From: Clostridia bacterium UC5.1-1D2
Lineage (GTDB): Bacteria; Bacillota; Clostridia; Lachnospirales; Lachnospiraceae
DNA: 58,494 bases
Reading direction: 5' to 3'
NCBI GenBank assembly: GCA_001304855.1
Contig: BBZN01000026.1
Location: 1 to 58,494 of the forward strand
Every line of letters begins with the position of its first letter. The stretch's first letter is position 1. Below are positions 39,129-50,009 of this stretch, one piece after another. Below the pieces are notes generated by a model, which had not been told where the DNA came from, did no database searches, and worked only from the letters and a program-made list of their open reading frames with translations. The position numbers and the translations under genes are program-made.

Positions 39129-39324
39129 AAAATGCGTAATGGTTCTGGATGAGGAGCTGCCGCCGGGCGTTCTGGCAAACACTGCCGGAATTATGGGCAT
39201 TACCCTTGGAAACATATTCCTGAAACAGTGGGGCCGGATGTACTTGACAAAAGCGGAAAGGAACATCCGGGAATTATCGGCGTGCCTGGTGCCTGTCCTG
39301 AAAGCCGCAAAAGAAAAGATATAG
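39109..39324 (+). CDS. DUF2000-family protein, C-terminally short
   Basis: The start (KCVMVLDEELPPGVLANTAG) matches DUF2000, small alpha/beta proteins of unknown function. The middle is read in another frame (VGPDVLDKSGKEHPGIIGVP) and returns at PVLKAAKEKI, so two compensating errors lie near 39220 and 39285. The frame stops at 39324, at about half the usual family length of ~140, and nothing like the missing half follows. It is therefore truncated or cut by another error. It is the third gene of the AraC/EamA unit. Confidence 0.55.
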   Translation: METQDHKKCVMVLDEELPPGVLANTAGIMGITLGNIFLKQWGRMYLTKAERNIRELSACLVPVLKAAKEKI

Positions 39325-39411
39325 AAACATCTCTGGAATCCCTTTCGGGCCGTTCCGTTTTCTGTGCGGAACCGGCTCTCATTTTTACGACGCTCATTTA
39401 CGTTATCTGTT

Positions 39412-40661
39412 CTAAACCAGCTCTGCAATCCTGGTAATTCCCACGTAGATATGGGAAATTTTATACCAGGTGGCAAAATCCACAACCCCTGTCTGGGGCA
39501 GTCCGAAGATAGACTGGAATTCCCTTACGGCATTTGCGTCCTCTGTCCATAGATTCCGTCAGGAGTAACCCTTGGAATCGCAGTGTAGACGGTGGCAATC
39601 ATATCCAGCTGTTCCTGCATCTGGCGCACTTTGTCGCCGGTGCTTCCCACTGTCAGGTCATTTCCCGGCCAGGAGGCCGGAATGCCGGATATGAGTTCTG
39701 CTGTATTTACATAGATGCTGTCCCCGTAAAAATTTCGGAGAATCTCGATGGGGCTGTACCCCTGCTCGCCCAGACTGCATGAACCCCATTGGGTCATCCA
39801 ATTTGGACACTGCACCTGCCGCCCGTCGCAGTACTGGGTCAGAATCGGCTGGCGCACCCCTGGGCGGGATAAGTAATTGTCAAATATCTCGTCAACCACC
39901 AGGGAAATACTTTCAAATATGTTTCTTCCGTAGATCCACTTGTGATCAAAGGCCGTGGAGGAAGTGATAGTAAAATCATACCCCTGGTTTCTGTACCACT
40001 CTGTGTAAACACGGTTCAGAGTAAAAGACATGATAGCCAGCACATTGGCTGTGATGGTAGCCCTGGGCCAGGTGGAGTAGATCTCACTGGACGCCACATT
40101 TTTAACGTAGTCCCTGTAGGGTACATAGTAATCCCTGGCAGTCCGGTCTGTAGGCGCGCCGTCGTGGACAACCACGGTCTGGGGCACTACCACCCGGCTG
40201 AGCACAATCTCCCCGCTTTCATTTACAGGTTTAATCTCAGCCTCTGCGATTTTAGGAGGATAGTTGCCGTAAAGAGTGTGATCGGGAATCACCACCGGAT
40301 CCTCCGCAGGCCGTCCCTCCCCCACAGGCGTCATACCCACCGGCTGAATGGCAGTGGATTCCGCCAGTATCTCTGTCCCCGATACCTCCATCGGCTGAAA
40401 GCCCTCCGCCTCGACGGTGAGATTGTACTCCGAATAAGGCTGGATCACACTTGGTTCCAGGCTGTACTCTACCGGAGGAGCCGGCAAGGTTACCTGCTGT
40501 GTCTGCCCTGAACTGTTGGTCTGAACCTGCTCAATGGGCCTTGTGGGCTCCCCCTTATAGCTGATAGTGACTCTGGCATTTTCAATGGGAAAGTTGTTCT
40601 GCACATTGATTACGTTTATCTGCAGCAGCCCACTGGATGTCCGTTCTGGATTAGTTGCCAT
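39412..40661 (-). CDS. Peptidoglycan-binding protein with SpoIID-like region
   Basis: About 416 residues. An N-terminal beta domain (LLQINVINVQNNFPIENARVTI) resembles surface-protein or carboxypeptidase-regulatory folds. The middle (ATITANVLAIMSFTLNRVYTEW ... TQYCDGRQVQCPNWMTQWGS) resembles lytic SpoIID/amidase-linked regions of sporulation proteins. The C-terminus is a PG_binding_1 repeat (LTVGSTGDKVRQMQEQL ... PDGIYGQRTQNAVREFQ). A missing A near 39535 breaks the last repeat; the true end is 39412. There is no signal peptide, so it may act inside the forespore or on a released wall. The start at 40661 has GAGGTATCAT. Confidence 0.72.
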
Positions 40662-40746
40662 ATGATACCTCATAGTTTCTTATCACTAATAATATAATCC
40701 TCCAACCCCTTTTCTATGTCAGTCCAACAAAAAAAGAGTCCGCCTA

Positions 40747-40803
40747 ATGGCAGCTACTCATAAAACAGTATCAACCAACAAACTGATATAGGGTAGCTGC
40801 CAT
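40747..40803. repeat. Inverted repeat at the left edge of the island
   Basis: ATGGCAGCTA (40747-40756) and TAGCTGCCAT (40794-40803) are exact inverted copies; inside, TATCA/TGATA (40770-40774/40785-40789) can pair again. Such nested arms could be an insertion-element end or a terminator-like structure. Confidence 0.5.
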
Positions 40804-40816
40804 ACAGGGTAAAACC

Positions 40817-40855
40817 AAAACGGCATATCGTTTAAAAAGACGGTATGCCTGTTTT
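40817..40855 (+). terminator. Terminator-like hairpin
   Basis: AAAAC-GGCATA pairs with TATGCC-TGTTTT, with partial inner pairing. The right arm ends in GTTTTG. It lies before the caspase gene, so it may belong to a vanished upstream gene. Confidence 0.55.
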
Positions 40856-40987
40856 GTTAGCTTGTGTTCTAATATGCGACACAATTTGGAGTTTAATAAT
40901 GATTTTGGTAGCAAAGCGCAAAAGCTCGTAATAAAATATCAAGGAAAGCTTTATAAAAGTATTAAAATTAAAAGATGAGTGGTAAAC

Positions 40988-41933
40988 ATGGGAGCTATAA
41001 AAGCATTATTAGTGGGAGTATGTGATTATTTAACAATTAAGTGTTCCCCTTTGCCTTTGTGCAAAAATGATTTGTTTGCAATGAGAACGGCACTTATCCA
41101 TGGATTGAATGTAAGTTCAAACAATATAATTCTATGTAGCGAAACGGGAAAAGTAACAAAAACCCAGCTTGTTACAGCAATACATACTGCGCTTAAAGAC
41201 GCAACAGAAGATGATACATTTATCTTATACTTTTCTGGTCATGGTGGGAAAAACTGTTTAGTATTAAGCGATGGTTTAATTGAACTGCAAGACCTCATTA
41301 ATACAATAGGAAAAATACAAAACAAAAAACAAAATTGTAATTTTAGATAGTTGCCATTCGGGAGGTTTTACACTTGATAATATTCCGATAATAGACCTTA
41401 ATGAAACGGTAGAGCATTTTGCCGGACGTGGTTTTGCAGTTTTAGCCTCTTGTGGAGCCGAGCAGTTTTCCGGCTTTGATGAAAATAGGAAAATAAGTTT
41501 GTATACAAGTTTCGTGTGTGATGCACTAACTTCACATTGTTTAATTAGAAAAGGGAACAAATCTCTTGAAGCAATTAACGAAGCAATATTTCACTTTGCA
41601 GAAGTATCAAATAAGAAAAATAGACATAACTTTCAACAATCGATTTTTCGTTCAAGTATAGGGGGAACGATATTTTTTGATGTTGAAGAATATAATCCCT
41701 ACAAAGTTGCAAAAATATATGAGGAAGCAGATAACTATCTTATCTATAATATTGAACCAATACATCATGCAGGAGCAAAAAGACTGTCTGTTAAAGTGAT
41801 TTTGCGCTTCCAATGCTCTATGGAGCAAATTGCTGAAATTGCAGAAGCACATCATAAAGGCCATGCGGCAAATATTGTTTGGTGCTATTTCGGATATGAC
41901 GAGGACGATATGGTAGATTGTAATTATATTTAA
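40988..41933 (+). CDS. Caspase-family (C14) protease, probably C-terminally truncated
   Basis: About 314 residues. An N-terminal caspase/metacaspase fold (GAIKALLVGVCDY) with the catalytic His85 in LYFSGHGGK and Cys123 in VILDSCHSGG. The C-terminal ~120 residues form another domain (NIEPIHHAGAKRLSVKVI ... NIVWCYFGYDEDDM) I cannot name. A missing A near 41332 ends the frame early just before the Cys. The stop at 41933 lies close to a transposase relic and the last domain seems cut off. Bacterial caspases often act as suicide or protein-cutting effectors in phage defence; that role is inferred. ATG 40988 or GTG 40979 could start it. Confidence 0.8.
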
Positions 41934-42042
41934 AATAATGAAATTTAGCCTGTTTTGTTACGTAGTAGAACGCCATTTTGAGGAGTATGTGTATAATGTT
42001 TTGCACCCAATAAAGTAGACACATGGAAATAGAATTTTCTTC

Positions 42043-42378
42043 ATCTTTCTGGCGTTTCTTTACCACCTGTGGCTCAAAAGTAGAGTTACGGTCCTGTGGG
42101 ACTTCGACTTTCATGCTTCCATAGCTGCTGTTCACCTGTTTGGTTTTATAGCCATTGCGATAGTCATCGCAACCGGAACGTTCTGACTTGCGATAGCCAA
42201 GGCGCTCGTCCATCTCGGATTCCATCATCTCTTTGATGGTACCGCCCAGTCGATCTTTGAGCGCATCCTGAATGGCCTGGGCAGATTCAATCTCATACTC
42301 CTCAAGAAGCTGCCGGATGATGTTTCGCTTTCCATCGGTCATTTGCACTTTGTGTACAGATTTCTTTTCTCTTGCCAT
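42043..42378 (-). pseudogene. IS256-family transposase, N-terminal fragment
   Basis: The first ~112 residues of a Mutator/IS256-type transposase are recognisable: QALKDRLGGTIKEMMESEMDERLGY in essence, then NGYKTKQVNSSYGSMKVEVP and QDRNSTFEPQVVKKRQKD. After 42043 the homology stops although the frame stays open, and the DDE catalytic domain is absent. The start at 42378 has AGGAGG. A relic left by deletion or by a second insertion, sitting between the caspase and hsdR genes. Confidence 0.85.
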
Positions 42379-42543
42379 AATAAAAAGGCCTCCTATAATT
42401 TTTATTTTTATCATAGAAGACCTTATAAATATTTAATTACAGAAAAACTTTCACAGACTCGGCATATCCGAAAAGGATCTCGCCAGCCCCTGCTTGCCAA
42501 TATTCCTTACACCAGCTCGGTATGTTGATCCAAATACTTTAAT

Positions 42544-45500
42544 CTATACTGAGCCGCCCACACCTTTAAACTTCTCGACAAAGGCAGCTATTTTCTGAAA
42601 TACGGTTTGCTTTTTCGCTAAATACTTAGGATTCAGCGGGCTCATTTTAGGCAAAACTTCATTGAGCTCTGTTCCGTTTTCACTGGCGTATTCCTTCTTC
42701 AACGAAGCAAGGATGTAGCGCCTTGCAGCATCTTGGTTGAGTTCCTCGTCATGGATTAATTCTTCCACCTCTTTTCTTTGCTCAGCTTGTGCAAACGAGA
42801 AAAAGGCATCGATGATACTTGCCTTATCTTCGATTTTATCTAAATCTGTTTGATTGATAAAATCGACCACCAGGCTTTCTTTTGCACGATTGCCTAAGCT
42901 AGAACGGATTAAACGGCGAACCTCTTCAACCAAGGTTTCTTTATTTTTCAGCTTTTTATTTTTCTCAAATATCAGTTCGAGAATATAATTTAGATTTATC
43001 TCTTGTGATTTTAAGAGGTCAACCTCAAAGACAACATCATCCCAGTCAACCAACGATGCATCTTTTTCCTTACCGGCGCTTTCTTTGCGGAACCAGTCAC
43101 GAATATCATTATAGGTAGAACGATAATCTTGAATAATTCTTTCTTCCGGTACAACTATTTCTTGCATTGCCGCAATTTCCTCATCGCTTACATAGTGTGT
43201 AGACTTGAACGCTTCAACGGCTTGCGGGTCTTGTAAATCTACAGATTGCAAAGCCTTCAAATTTGCAAACTCATCGTAGTTTTGTAGTATATTCTCAACC
43301 CGCAAATACTCACCAAATAGCTTGGAAAAGTCTTTTTTATCCTTCCCGGTAACGATGTCGTCGATATCAGGAAAGCGCTCGTGTAGTTCTTTTACCAGCG
43401 CCACATAGCCACGACGGGCTTCGCCGGTAGCAATGTCGGTGAAGCCTTGCATATACTCTTTATAGCCTTTTTCAAGTACAACATTTTTTGTGTTTGTGTC
43501 TCCAAAGAGAGTAATGGCATCGACAGTTGCTTTTTCCAAATCTCTAAAGGTAACAATGTTTCCAAAAGTCTTTGTCGAATCATAAATGCGGTTGGTTCTT
43601 GAAAATGCTTGAATCAAACCGTGGTAGCGGAGATTTTTATCAACGAATAGCGTATTCAGAGTTGGTGCATCAAAGCCTGTTAAAAACATTCCGACCACAA
43701 TTAAAAGATCTATTTCCTGCTTTCTTACACGGTTTGCAAGGTCACGATAATAGTTTTGAAAATCCTTGCTCTCCACACCAAAATTAGTTTTGAACATAGC
43801 ATTATAATTACTAATGGCGTAAGTTAGAAACTCCTTTGCGCTGCTATCCATGGCTGTGGGCTCAAATGTTTCGTCAACAATTTCTCCAATGGCATTTTGC
43901 TCTTCGTTGGCAGCAAAAGAGAAAATCGTTGCAATTTTCAAGGGCTTTTCGCTTTCCTTTTGCAAGTCGTTCAAGGCCTCGTAGTAGAGCTTTGCTGCAT
44001 CAACGCTGCTAACAGCGAACATGGCATTGAACCCTTTTGCCCCCGCATGAGAACGATGTGTCTTTACCCTAAAATTATTAAGGATGTACTGAGAAATTTC
44101 TTTAATTCTTTCAGGGTGCAGTAGTGCCTCTTTTGTTTCGGCGGCAGTCAGTTTTTTCTCATCCTGCTCCATTTCGATTGTTTTGAATTTAGGGCGAACA
44201 TCGTTGTAATCAACTTTAAATTTAAGCACTTTTTCATCTCTGATGGCATCAGTGATAACATAGGAGTGCAATTCACGCCCAAACACAGAAGCCGTTGTAT
44301 CAGCGCCAAGGGCATTTTCGGGGAAGATAGGCGTGCCCGTAAATCCAAACTTGTAATACTGCTTGAACTTCTTATGAATGTTTTTTTGCGCTTCGCCAAA
44401 CTGTGAGCGATGTGCCTCGTCAAAAATGAAAACCACTTGCTTGCTGTAGATGGACAAATCCGATTCACTTTTAATAAGATTATTCAACTTTTGAATGGTG
44501 GTTACAATGATTTTATTATCTTCTTTTTCGATGTTGCGTTTGAGCCCAGCGGTATTTTCGGAACCGTTCACACTATCGGGGGAAAAGCGCTGATATTCTT
44601 TCATGGTTTGATAATCCAAATCTTTTCTGTCCACCACAAAAAACACTTTGTCGATAAAATCAAGCTCCGTGGCAAGCCGCGCTGCTTTAAAGCTTGTAAG
44701 TGTTTTACCGCTGCCGGTAGTATGCCAAATATACCCTCCGCTTTCATTGGTTCGCCATTTTTTAGCGTGGTAGGAGCTTTTGATCTTCCACAAAATTCTT
44801 TCTGTTGCAGCTATCTGATAAGGGCGCATGATAAGTAAATTATCGCTGGTATCAAAAACAGAATAGAGCAGGAGTACACTGAGTAATGTGTTTTTTGAAA
44901 GAATGTTGCCGTAAAATCCTTCAAATCTTTAATGAGCATATTGTCTGACTTTGCCCAGTTCATGGTAAAATCAAAGCTGTTTTTATCTCGTTTTGTCGTG
45001 TTGGCAAAATAGCGGCTATCCGTTCCGTTGGAGATGACAAAAAGTTGCAGATACTTAAACAGAGAGTTTTCCGAATTGAAGCTCTCCTTGCTATATCTAT
45101 TTACTTGGTTAAACGCTTCTTTAATGGCAATTCCACGTTTTTTTAGCTCAACTTGAACCAACGGAAGCCCATTGACTAAAATGGTAACATCATAGCGGTT
45201 GGCATGGGTTCCGGTTTGTTCAAATTGTGAAATAATCTGCAGCTTATTCTTTGCTATGTCCTTTTTGTCCACCAGATAAATGTTTTGAATATGTCCATCG
45301 TCAAAAACAAAGTCATAGATATAGTCATTATGAATTTTACGTGTTTTGTCAATATGGCTTTCACTTGGTTTATCTAAGTACTCCTCGCAAAATCGTTTCC
45401 ACTCGTCATCCGAAAACTCCATCTTGTTCAGCAGTTGCAGTTGCACCCGGACATTTTCAAGCATTGCTTTGGGAGTAGTGAGCTTTGGGAGCGGTTCATA

Positions 45501-45641
45501 ACCCTGGTTTACCAAATCGGCAATGAGCTCACGCTCTAAATCCGCTTCGGTTTGGTAGCCGGCACCTTTCTGCTCAATCTTTGTATATTTATCTAAAACG
45601 ATAAAGTTATTCGATTCAGCAATTGCTTTATAATCCGTCAT
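42544..45641 (-). CDS. hsdR: Type I restriction enzyme, R subunit (HsdR)
   Basis: About 1032 residues. The N-terminal nuclease domain has the PD-ExK core in VQVELKKRG. The SF2 motor follows with Walker [16 protein letters not shown] box [18 protein letters not shown] and the late motif [10 protein letters not shown]; a helical C-terminal part binds the methylase core. It translocates and cuts unmodified DNA. A missing A near 44875 splits the frame. The start at 45641 ([10 protein letters not shown]) has GGGAGGGAGATGT and overlaps the prrC stop (ATGA). It is last in the hsdM-hsdS-prrC-hsdR operon. Confidence 0.95.
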
Positions 45642-46806
45642 ACATCTCCCTCCCAATGATTGAATTTGTGATTTTTCTTAATTTCCTTTAGTAAGTATGC
45701 CAAAACCCTTTTGTCATTTTCTGTTAGCTCAACAATCTCTTCCGCCGAATGTTTCGAGTGACTGGAGATATTAATAATTCTGCTCTCATATGGATTGGCT
45801 TTTCCGTCCTCCATCTTAGGCAAAAGCTCTCCCCAGTTTTCGTAACCTAAGAACGTTGAAGTTTTTTCTAAGATATTCCTAAGAAAATTGAAATGATACT
45901 TTTGTATTTGGCTTGTTTGAATGGCCCTTTCAATTTCAGCTTTTAGAAATAGATGGTAGGAAAACGGCGCATCGCTAGGTTGATTCGTTAAGTTATATTG
46001 TCCATCTTCCTCTTTTTTAGAAAGTATTTCTTAAATGTCACTTTCTTAAACTCATTGTGCAGCACATTATAAAAGAGAGGATTGTGGGTGGTGATAACAA
46101 ACTTCAAGTCGGATTTACTTTCTTTTATCAGCTGTGCCAAATTTACTGCCAGTTCAATTAAGTGGTTCTCGTCTAATGAACTTACAGGGTCGTCAATAAA
46201 TACATATTCTAAATGGTCAAACTGATGTGTTTCTCTATCACTTTCGTCCGGAACATTTAAAACATTCACTACTTGTTCAAGGAGTGAAATAAAAACACTC
46301 CAAATAAAGCAACTCTCTTCACCTTTAGAAATTTTAATATTATCCGAACGCTCGTCGTTACCACGTTCATATGAAAAAGTTACTTCTGTAAAAGCTGGTA
46401 CCGTCTTTTTGGTCCCGTTGTCACGAAGAATGTACGGCGCATTAAAATGCGGGGTTAATTTAGCATCGGTGTAATGCTGAAAATTTTCAATAATACGACT
46501 ATCTTGCCCTTGGTCTACAAAGACCCAATGCGTAAAAACATTTGGCTGTATTCTAAGCTTTGGAGTAATGTCATTTGCTAAATCATTGTCCCAATAAAAC
46601 AAGTCCTCTGTAAAGGCATTGTAGTAAATGATTTTCTTATCTGCTAAATCTATACCCTCCGTATCGGCATCACTTTTAGGCGCAATCAGTTCTATAAACT
46701 CTCTCGAAAGTCTTGTTTTGCCGGTTCCATTAAAGGCATAAATTAGCTGTACTTTTTTGCCGCTATCTTTTAACTCCTGTGCGATTTCTTTTAAGCTTTT
46801 CCCCAT
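45638..46806 (-). CDS. prrC: Anticodon nuclease PrrC
   Basis: About 389 residues. The N-terminal ABC-type NTPase has Walker [17 protein letters not shown], the family-specific [18 protein letters not shown], signature KISKGEES and Walker [17 protein letters not shown]. The C-terminal nuclease region keeps R310 and E314 in FLRNILEKT and H350 in NISSHSKHS, matching the R-E-H triad known from E. coli PrrC. PrrC is held silent by its Hsd partner and cuts tRNA-Lys at the anticodon when phage products block restriction. A missing A near 46010 splits off the nuclease part. It starts one base after the hsdS stop and overlaps hsdR. Confidence 0.9.
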
Positions 46807-46807
46807 A

Positions 46808-48009
46808 TCACACCTCTAATTCAGCTCTTGGAAATGAAAGCAACTTATCACGGTAGTATTCATATTGTTTCTGCCGTGCCTTTATCTCGGCAGATAGACC
46901 GCTTGAAATGTCGTTGCAAAGGGTATCGAAGCGGTCGAGGATGTCAACGATGCGTTGTTGCTCGGCAAGGGATTTTTCTACATTGTCCGGATATGGTATA
47001 GGGATATCAAGTCCCAATACCAACGATGAGTTTAAGTCACCTCTTGCCCCTTGCTTTTTTGAAATCAATTCCTCGTATTGGCTATAAACGCAGTAGAAAA
47101 CATATTTATATAGAGCCTTTGAATCGTCAATCTCCAAGTTTAGGCAGTGCTGATTGGTGGTCGTAGGTATTTTATTAATTGCACATCGTCCGGCTGTTGC
47201 TCCTGAAATGGCTATAATAACACAGTTCGGTGGAATCCATTTAGCAGATGTTTTTGCAACTGCTTCCTCTGTTATAAAACTATCTATTTCATATATTTCA
47301 TTAAATCTCACATCTTGTGTACGCAGCCAAGGAACATCTCCATTAACATAATATGAGCTATTCCCTTTGGCAGGGGTGCTGCCGGAACAGCTTTTCTTTA
47401 CCACAGTTTTTAACGGAAACATAGGAACACTACTAGTCTGTAGCAACAAACTACTCCTATAATACTCATATTGTTTTTTCTCGCTGTAAGCTCCGCTGTA
47501 AGCTCCGCTGTAAGCTGAGCAGTAAGCTCCGTAAAATTGTCTAATATGCGGACAATTTCCTCTTGCACAGGGAGAGGGGGGATTGGGACTGGTATCGTTT
47601 TAAAATCGCCACCAGTTAGTTTCGGTATATTCCCATGAATCAATGGTGTAACATCGACCGTTTGAATATAATGATACAAGTATCTTAATAGCACTCCTTC
47701 GTTTTCTTCTATGATATGTGCGTGATTATTAACCCATATTTTCCCTTGAGCCCATGTAACAACTGGATTACCACTTTTGGTTATAACGCTACCATCTTCA
47801 CCAACCAAAACAAATGTACCATCAAAAATATAATCCGAAACATAGTCTTGTATTCCATTTGCGCCATAATATGGGTATTTACCTATTTCTCTCGCTGATT
47901 TTGTAACAGGTTTACGTTGTCTGTCTAAGATATTACAACATTTTTCAAGTGGAGAATACTCCACCCCATTAGGGCATAGCTCCTTTATAAGCTCAGCTAA
48001 TCTACTCAT
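46808..48009 (-). CDS. hsdS: Type I restriction enzyme, specificity subunit (HsdS)
   Basis: About 400 residues with two target recognition domains. TRD1 ([13 protein letters not shown] ... VWTQ-like [13 protein letters not shown]) and TRD2 ([23 protein letters not shown]) are each followed by a conserved helical spacer ([32 protein letters not shown]). The central spacer has [12 protein letters not shown] repeats, as in type IC enzymes. A missing A right after the repeats (near 47475) splits the frame. The start at 48009 ([12 protein letters not shown]) lies two bases after the hsdM stop. It determines the DNA sequence recognised by both methylase and nuclease. Confidence 0.92.
47483..47531 (-). 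repeat. TAEL-coding 12-bp repeats in hsdS
   Basis: Two exact 12-base units ACAGCGGAGCTT and one diverged unit ACTGCTCAGCTT code for TA(E/Q)L steps in the HsdS central spacer. In EcoR124I and its variant, two versus three TAEL units change the gap between half-sites by one base. Copy number here may likewise set the recognition spacing. Confidence 0.8.
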
Positions 48010-48011
48010 TA

Positions 48012-49559
48012 TCACACCTCGATTTCTGCAATAATCGCATCAATTTCGGCACGAAGCTTATCAACTTTTGCAACGGTTGTTTTGATTTCTGCGTTCAGTA
48101 CATTGATATCAATCACTTCTCTTGTGTCCTTTGCCTCTACATAAGAGCTTACGGAAAGATTGTAGTTCTCTTCCACAATCTTGTCCTTATCCACAGACTT
48201 GGCCACATGGTCGATATCTTCTTTACGGTCAAACAACTCCAAAATTTTTTCAATATGGTCTTCTGTCAGCACATTGTTATTGGTCTCTTTTTTGAAAAAG
48301 TCTTCACCGCTGGCATCAATAAACTGGACTTTTGTATCGCTTTTGTGCTTTGAAAGAACCAAGATATTAACGGCAATAGAGGTACCATAAAAAAGGTTTG
48401 GCGCCAAAGAAATAACTGTTTCTACAAAGTTATTATCAATCAAATACTGTCTGATTTTCTGCTCCGCACCACCACGGTAAAAGATGCCGGGGAAACAAAC
48501 AATTGCCGCCCGTCCTTTACCGGATAGATAGCTCAGGCTATGGAGCACAAAGGCAAAGTCTGCTTTTGACTTTGGTGCAAGTACACCGGCAGGGGCAAAA
48601 CGGTCATCATTGATTAGGGTAGGGTCATCGCTCCCAATCCAGTTGATGGAATAGGGCGGATTGGATACAATGGCATCGAAGGGCTTTTCATTGCCAAACT
48701 GCGGGTCTGTCAAGGTATTACCCAGTGCAATATTGAATTTATCATAGTTGACATTGTGCAAAAACATATTCATACGGGCAAGGTTATAGGTTGTGTGGTT
48801 GATTTCCTGCCCAAAGAAGCCGTCTTCGATAATGTGAGCATCAAATTGTTTTTTCGCTTGCAGCAGCAACGAGCCGGAACCAGCGGCCGGGTCATAAATC
48901 TTATTAATTGTCGTTTGCTTGTGGATTGCAAGTCTTGCGATGAGCTTAGAAACGCACTGTGGTGTGAAGAACTCTCCCCCTGATTTGCCTGCATTGGCAG
49001 CATAATTAGAGATTAAATACTCGTAGGCATCACCAAAGAGATCAATCTGGTTATCTTCAAACTTGCCAAAATCAAGTTCTTCAACGCCTTTGATGACAGC
49101 GGCTAAACGGCTGTTTTTGTCTTTAACTGTATTTCCTAAACGGTTACTTGTGGTATCGAAATCGGTAAATAGGCCTTTAATATCCAGTTCGGAAGGGTAG
49201 CCGTTGGCAGAGCTTTCAATTGCTGAAAATATATCCGCTAAATCTGTATTCAAACTATCATTTCGGTTTGCATTTTTAGCGATGTTGGAAAACAACTGAC
49301 TAGGGTAAATGAAATACCCTTTGGTCTTGATTGCATCTTCTTTGATTTCTTTGGTTATGATGCCATCGTCAAGTTCTGCATACTTGACGCTCTCGTCCCC
49401 ACCTTCAATGTAGTTAGAAAAGTTTTCACTGATGAAACGATAAAAAAGCGTTCCTAAAACATATTGTTTAAAATCCCATCCATCTACAGAACCTCGAACA
49501 TCGTTCGCTATTTTCCAAATTTTAGATTGCAGTTCGGCTCTCTGTGCTGCACTTGACAT
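48012..49559 (-). CDS. hsdM: Type I restriction enzyme, methylase subunit (HsdM)
   Basis: An intact frame of 515 residues. An N6-adenine methyltransferase: SAM-binding motif [12 protein letters not shown] and catalytic NPPY in [11 protein letters not shown]. The N-terminal helical domain ([20 protein letters not shown]) and the C-terminal coiled coil contact HsdS. The start at 49559 (MSSAAQ) has TTGGAGGAATAAAA. A perfect palindrome (49584-49596) lies 25 bases upstream. It is first in the hsd operon, so methylase is made before the nuclease. Confidence 0.96.
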   Translation of the reverse strand: MSSAAQRAELQSKIWKIANDVRGSVDGWDFKQYVLGTLFYRFISENFSNYIEGGDESVKYAELDDGIITKEIKEDAIKTKGYFIYPSQLFSNIAKNANRNDSLNTDLADIFSAIESSANGYPSELDIKGLFTDFDTTSNRLGNTVKDKNSRLAAVIKGVEELDFGKFEDNQIDLFGDAYEYLISNYAANAGKSGGEFFTPQCVSKLIARLAIHKQTTINKIYDPAAGSGSLLLQAKKQFDAHIIEDGFFGQEINHTTYNLARMNMFLHNVNYDKFNIALGNTLTDPQFGNEKPFDAIVSNPPYSINWIGSDDPTLINDDRFAPAGVLAPKSKADFAFVLHSLSYLSGKGRAAIVCFPGIFYRGGAEQKIRQYLIDNNFVETVISLAPNLFYGTSIAVNILVLSKHKSDTKVQFIDASGEDFFKKETNNNVLTEDHIEKILELFDRKEDIDHVAKSVDKDKIVEENYNLSVSSYVEAKDTREVIDINVLNAEIKTTVAKVDKLRAEIDAIIAEIEV

Positions 49560-49583
49560 TTTTATTCCTCCAAACAATCGTAC

Positions 49584-49596
49584 TGAGCAATGCTCA
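49584..49596. promoter_or_regulatory. Palindrome in the hsdM leader
   Basis: TGAGCA-A-TGCTCA is a perfect 13-base palindrome just before the hsdM ribosome site. It could be an operator for the small HTH protein encoded upstream. Confidence 0.45.
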
Positions 49597-49689
49597 AACC
49601 TTTGGGGCTGAGATTGCTGAAGTTTATGTTGTCATATACTATAAAAAATTTATGGCGACCAGTAAAATGGGCAATTTCTGTATCGCTGA

Positions 49690-49881
49690 CTACTCGGTTG
49701 CCTGTCCGCTTGTAACCCACTCGTCAACTTCGCTGACTTTAAACTTCCACAGTTTACCGATGCGGTGACAAGGTATTTTTTTAAGCTTGATCCATTTACG
49801 AACAGTTTCCACAGTGACGCCCATGTGCTCGGCGATTTCTTTTGTGTTTACCCATGGTTCCGGTTTCCATATCTCACTCAC
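49690..49881 (-). CDS. Small excisionase-type HTH protein
   Basis: About 63 residues of the MerR-like HTH_17/excisionase family: PWVNTKEIAEHMGVTVETVRKWIKLKKIPCHRIGKLWKF is the whole domain (as residues ~9-48), with VDEWV after it. The GTG at 49881 is chosen as start because GGAGGG stands 7 bases before it; ATG 49896 is in frame. It lies directly upstream of hsdM on the same strand and may regulate the operon or be a leftover of a mobile element's excisionase. Confidence 0.8.
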   Translation of the reverse strand: MSEIWKPEPWVNTKEIAEHMGVTVETVRKWIKLKKIPCHRIGKLWKFKVSEVDEWVTSGQATE

Positions 49882-50009
49882 AATAAAACCCTCCATTTCT
49901 TAAAGAACAATCATAGCATAAATTGCGCTAAAAATATAGTGGTTTTGCACAATTTGAAAAAAGCACAATATATAAAGTAAAGGTTATCTTCTCCTAAAGG
50001 AATCCAAAA

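Noticed and set aside
45638..45823. Small independent gene between hsdR and the ATPase
   Set aside because: After restoring one A near 46010 it is the C-terminal nuclease part of prrC.
47483..47531. CRISPR-like short repeats
   Set aside because: Units are 12 bases, contiguous without spacers, and code for TAEL within hsdS.
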